From Roseburia rectibacter (GTDB taxonomy: Bacteria; Bacillota; Clostridia; Lachnospirales; Lachnospiraceae), in assembly GCF_014287515.2 (NCBI RefSeq), contig NZ_CP092473.1:1701001-1765000 (forward strand): a DNA stretch of 64,000 bases, in the 5' to 3' direction. Positions 61,860-64,000 of this stretch are shown piece after piece (positions within the stretch are counted from its first letter, which is position 1; each line of letters starts with the position of its first letter). Position numbers and translations under genes: made by a program. Below the pieces are notes generated by a model that saw only the letters and a program-made list of their open reading frames with translations, was not told where the DNA came from and did no database searches.

Positions 61860-62741
61860 ATGGATATTAATTTGGAATACTATAAGATATTTTATTATAC
61901 AGCAAAGCAGAAAAGCATTACTCTGGCGGCAGAAAAACTTTCTATCTCACAGCCTGCGGTCAGTCAGGCAATCAAACATTTAGAAAAAGATCTTGGCTGT
62001 GCATTATTTGTAAGGACGGCAAAGGGAGTTCGCCTGACAAAGGAAGGGGAGATGCTTTTTTCTTATGTGGAGCGTGGCTACGAGGCAATTCTTTCCGGGG
62101 AGAGGAGGCTTCTTGAGATGCTCAATCTTGAAAAAGGAGAGATCTGCATCGGTGCAAGTGATATGACGCTAAAATATTATCTGCTGCCTTATCTGGAGCG
62201 GTTTCATGAAAAATATCCTAATATCCGGGTAACCGTGACAAATGCGCCGACACCGGAAACCCTGCAGCATCTTGCAGATGGCAGAATTGATTTTGGAATC
62301 GTAAGTTCTCCGGTTGAACCGCAGGGCTGGCTTAAGATCATTCCGGTAAAAGAAATCAGGGACGTCTTTGTGGCAGGCAAAAAATATAAAGAACTTTGTG
62401 GAAAGAAAATGAAATATGAGGAACTTTCGGAATATCCGCTGGTGTGTTTAGAGGGAAGTACCTCAACGAGACATTATGTGGAGGCATTTTTAAGGGAAGA
62501 AGGTGTGACGGTGTCCCCGGAATTTGAACTTGCCACCAGTGATATGCTGATTCAGTTTGCGCTCCGTAATCTCGGGATCGCAAGTGTGATGGAAGAATTT
62601 GCAAAAGAGTATGAGGAGGATGGCAGACTTTTTAAGCTGCAGTTTGAAAAAGAGATTCCGGCACGAAAATTCTGTATCGTGTTAAATGAGAGGATCCCGA
62701 TGTCTGCGGCTGCGGCAAAGCTTTTAAAAGGACTTTTATAA
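61860..62741 (+). CDS. LysR-family transcriptional regulator
   Basis: A 293-residue regulator. The N-terminal helix-turn-helix is SITLAAEKLSISQPAVSQAI (residues about 18-37), followed by an effector domain with a two-lobe fold. The divergent MATE gene is a likely target; the real effector is unknown. ATG 61860 is preceded by GAGG at 6-7 bases; two in-frame starts (61791, 61848) are less well placed. Confidence 0.9.
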   Translation: MDINLEYYKIFYYTAKQKSITLAAEKLSISQPAVSQAIKHLEKDLGCALFVRTAKGVRLTKEGEMLFSYVERGYEAILSGERRLLEMLNLEKGEICIGASDMTLKYYLLPYLERFHEKYPNIRVTVTNAPTPETLQHLADGRIDFGIVSSPVEPQGWLKIIPVKEIRDVFVAGKKYKELCGKKMKYEELSEYPLVCLEGSTSTRHYVEAFLREEGVTVSPEFELATSDMLIQFALRNLGIASVMEEFAKEYEEDGRLFKLQFEKEIPARKFCIVLNERIPMSAAAAKLLKGLL

Positions 62742-62784
62742 ATTTACATAATGAATGATTATATCAGATATAAAGAATATTAAT

Positions 62785-62813
62785 TTTACTTATAGAAAAA
62801 CATCATGTATAAT
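62785..62813 (+). promoter_or_regulatory. purA promoter
   Basis: -35 TTTACT (62785-62790), 17-base spacer, -10 TATAAT (62808-62813). Transcription would begin near 62820, ahead of the hairpin below. Confidence 0.75.
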
Positions 62814-62835
62814 CAGTAAGTAAAAACAGGGAATG

Positions 62836-62866
62836 GGTGACAGTTTTTACGCTGCCACCTTTTTTT
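62836..62866 (+). terminator. Intrinsic terminator in the purA leader
   Basis: ggtgacag and ctgccacc pair with one mismatch, then seven T. It lies between the purA promoter and ATG, so it may attenuate purA, or it may end the lysR transcript. No G-box or purine riboswitch aptamer was recognised. Confidence 0.7.
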
Positions 62867-62906
62867 CCGGACAGGAATAGCATAGAAAAACTAGGAGGAT
62901 ATTCAA

Positions 62907-64000
62907 ATGGTAAAAGCAGTCGTTGGAGCCAACTGGGGCGATGAAGGAAAAGGAAAGATTACAGATATGCTTGCAAAGGAAGCAGATATTATCGTACGTT
63001 TCCAGGGTGGTGCAAATGCAGGTCATACGATCGTAAATGATTACGGAAAGTTTGCACTTCACACATTACCGTCAGGTGTATTTTACGGACACACCACAAG
63101 CGTGATCGGCAATGGTGTCGCTTTAAACATTCCGGTACTTATGAAAGAAATCCAGTCTATCGTGGAGAAAGGCGTTCCGAAGCCAAAGATTTTAGTTTCC
63201 GACCGTGCACAGATGGTGATGCCGTACCACATTTTATTTGACCAGTATGAGGAAGAGCGTTTAGGCGGTAAATCTTTCGGTTCCACAAAGTCAGGTATCG
63301 CACCATTTTATTCTGATAAATATGCAAAGATCGGTTTCCAGGTCAGCGAGTTATTCGATGAGGAACTGTTAAAAGAAAAGGTTGTCCGTATTGCAGAGAC
63401 AAAGAATGTACTCTTAGAGCATTTATATCATAAACCACTGATCAATCCGGATGAATTATTAGAGACATTACATGAGTACCGCGATACCATTGCACCTTAT
63501 GTATGCGATGTTTCTTCTTATCTGGATCAGGCGATCAAAGAAGGAAAGACTATTTTATTAGAGGGACAGCTTGGTACTTTAAAAGATCCTGATCACGGAA
63601 TTTACCCGATGGTTACATCTTCTTCTACATTAGCAGCTTACGGTGCGATCGGAGCAGGTATCCCGCCATATGAGATCAAACAGATTGTAACAGTATGTAA
63701 GGCATATTCTTCTGCAGTCGGAGCAGGTGCATTTGTCAGTGAGATCTTCGGTGATGAGGCAGATGAGCTTAGAAGACGTGGTGGTGACGGCGGTGAGTTC
63801 GGTGCGACTACAGGACGTCCGAGACGTATGGGATGGTTCGATTGTGTGGCAAGTAAATATGGCTGCCGTCTGCAGGGAACAACAGATGTTGCATTCACGG
63901 TACTTGATGTACTTGGTTACTTAGATGAGATCCCGGTATGCGTTGGATATGAGATCGACGGTGAAGTGACAACAGATTTCCCGACAACTGCAAAATTAGA
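62907..64000 (+). CDS. purA: Adenylosuccinate synthetase (3' end outside window)
   Basis: Joins IMP and aspartate with GTP to make adenylosuccinate, first step from IMP to AMP. About 364 of roughly 430 residues are present. VVGANWGDEGKGKITD is the P-loop/catalytic N-terminus, QGGANAGHTI the His-containing active site, GSTKSGIAP the IMP site and GATTGRPRRMGWFD the Arg-rich switch region. AGGAGG precedes ATG 62907. No stop codon is reached by base 64000, so the gene is truncated by the window edge and not by mutation. Confidence 0.96.
   Translation, partial: MVKAVVGANWGDEGKGKITDMLAKEADIIVRFQGGANAGHTIVNDYGKFALHTLPSGVFYGHTTSVIGNGVALNIPVLMKEIQSIVEKGVPKPKILVSDRAQMVMPYHILFDQYEEERLGGKSFGSTKSGIAPFYSDKYAKIGFQVSELFDEELLKEKVVRIAETKNVLLEHLYHKPLINPDELLETLHEYRDTIAPYVCDVSSYLDQAIKEGKTILLEGQLGTLKDPDHGIYPMVTSSSTLAAYGAIGAGIPPYEIKQIVTVCKAYSSAVGAGAFVSEIFGDEADELRRRGGDGGEFGATTGRPRRMGWFDCVASKYGCRLQGTTDVAFTVLDVLGYLDEIPVCVGYEIDGEVTTDFPTTAKL

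Noticed and set aside
1..64000. tRNA, rRNA, phage, integrase or complete insertion sequence
   Set aside because: None was recognised on reading. The only mobile-type signals are the small repeats and the Rpn-like gene; small tRNAs could have been missed without a dedicated search.

Overview
This window looks like a chromosomal segment of a low-to-mid GC, Gram-positive, anaerobic gut Lachnospiraceae of the Roseburia/Agathobacter type. Support comes from strong Shine-Dalgarno sites, T-box leaders, spoIVA, chemotaxis receptors, NfnAB, a MalQ/ABC glucan locus and many Lachnospiraceae-type hypothetical proteins. No tRNA, rRNA, CRISPR array, phage or complete insertion sequence was seen. The genus is an inference from gene content only.

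Layout. 1-7064: tryptophan operon behind the 3' end of a T-box, in the order trpE-G-C-F-B-A-D, with trpD moved to the end behind a repeated leader. 7083-10330: PLP aldolase, asparaginase, bioY with a BirA-like operator, and a DUF1284 protein. 10284-10685: decayed Ig-like surface protein. 10774-12033: ClC-family protein, possibly of the fluoride/proton type. 12179-18411: alpha-glucan uptake and use (lipoprotein, two permeases, LacI regulator, malQ). 18574-22450: lipid kinase, spoIVA with a sigma-E-like promoter, a YczE-type membrane protein and an antisense-overlapping hypothetical gene. 22654-28766: purine nucleoside phosphorylase, amidohydrolase, metallo-hydrolase, a tiny membrane protein and alaS. 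28837-34928: chemoreceptor, Ig-like secreted protein, rpsU, PilZ protein, LUD protein, ABC exporter. 35082-38348: two COG0523/CobW-type GTPases (one with a long His-rich tract, one joined to a DUF1980-like domain) and a double hemerythrin. 38513-41830: a complete Trp-specifier T-box followed by a three-gene ABC importer, so Trp synthesis and probable Trp uptake share T-box control. 42020-47110: nfnAB and a P-type ATPase. 47217-49110: GntR/ABC operon with a clear promoter-operator. 49414-55020: accessory region of hypothetical genes, an Rpn-family gene split by a small repeat, DUF2975/HTH pair and DUF4173 protein. 55132-60185: BMP-type lipoprotein next to a chemoreceptor, NUDIX hydrolase, mgsA, DegV protein. 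60351-64000: MATE exporter, LysR regulator and the start of purA behind a leader hairpin.

The most unusual content is a set of small dispersed repeats. One family (about 80 bp, two hairpins; 36287, 49287, 51881) has inserted into an Rpn gene with a 3-bp duplication and supplies a ribosome-binding site for the downstream half. A second (13787, 25680, partial at 37359 and 58641) has constant 12-bp ends around hairpins of unrelated sequence. A third (32291, 53144) is a short hairpin. A fourth is the tandem ribosome-binding-site repeat before trpD. Other points worth following are the GTPase-DUF1980 fusion, the binding-protein/chemoreceptor pair without transporter genes, and a translationally coupled pair of unknown genes at 49414-50891.
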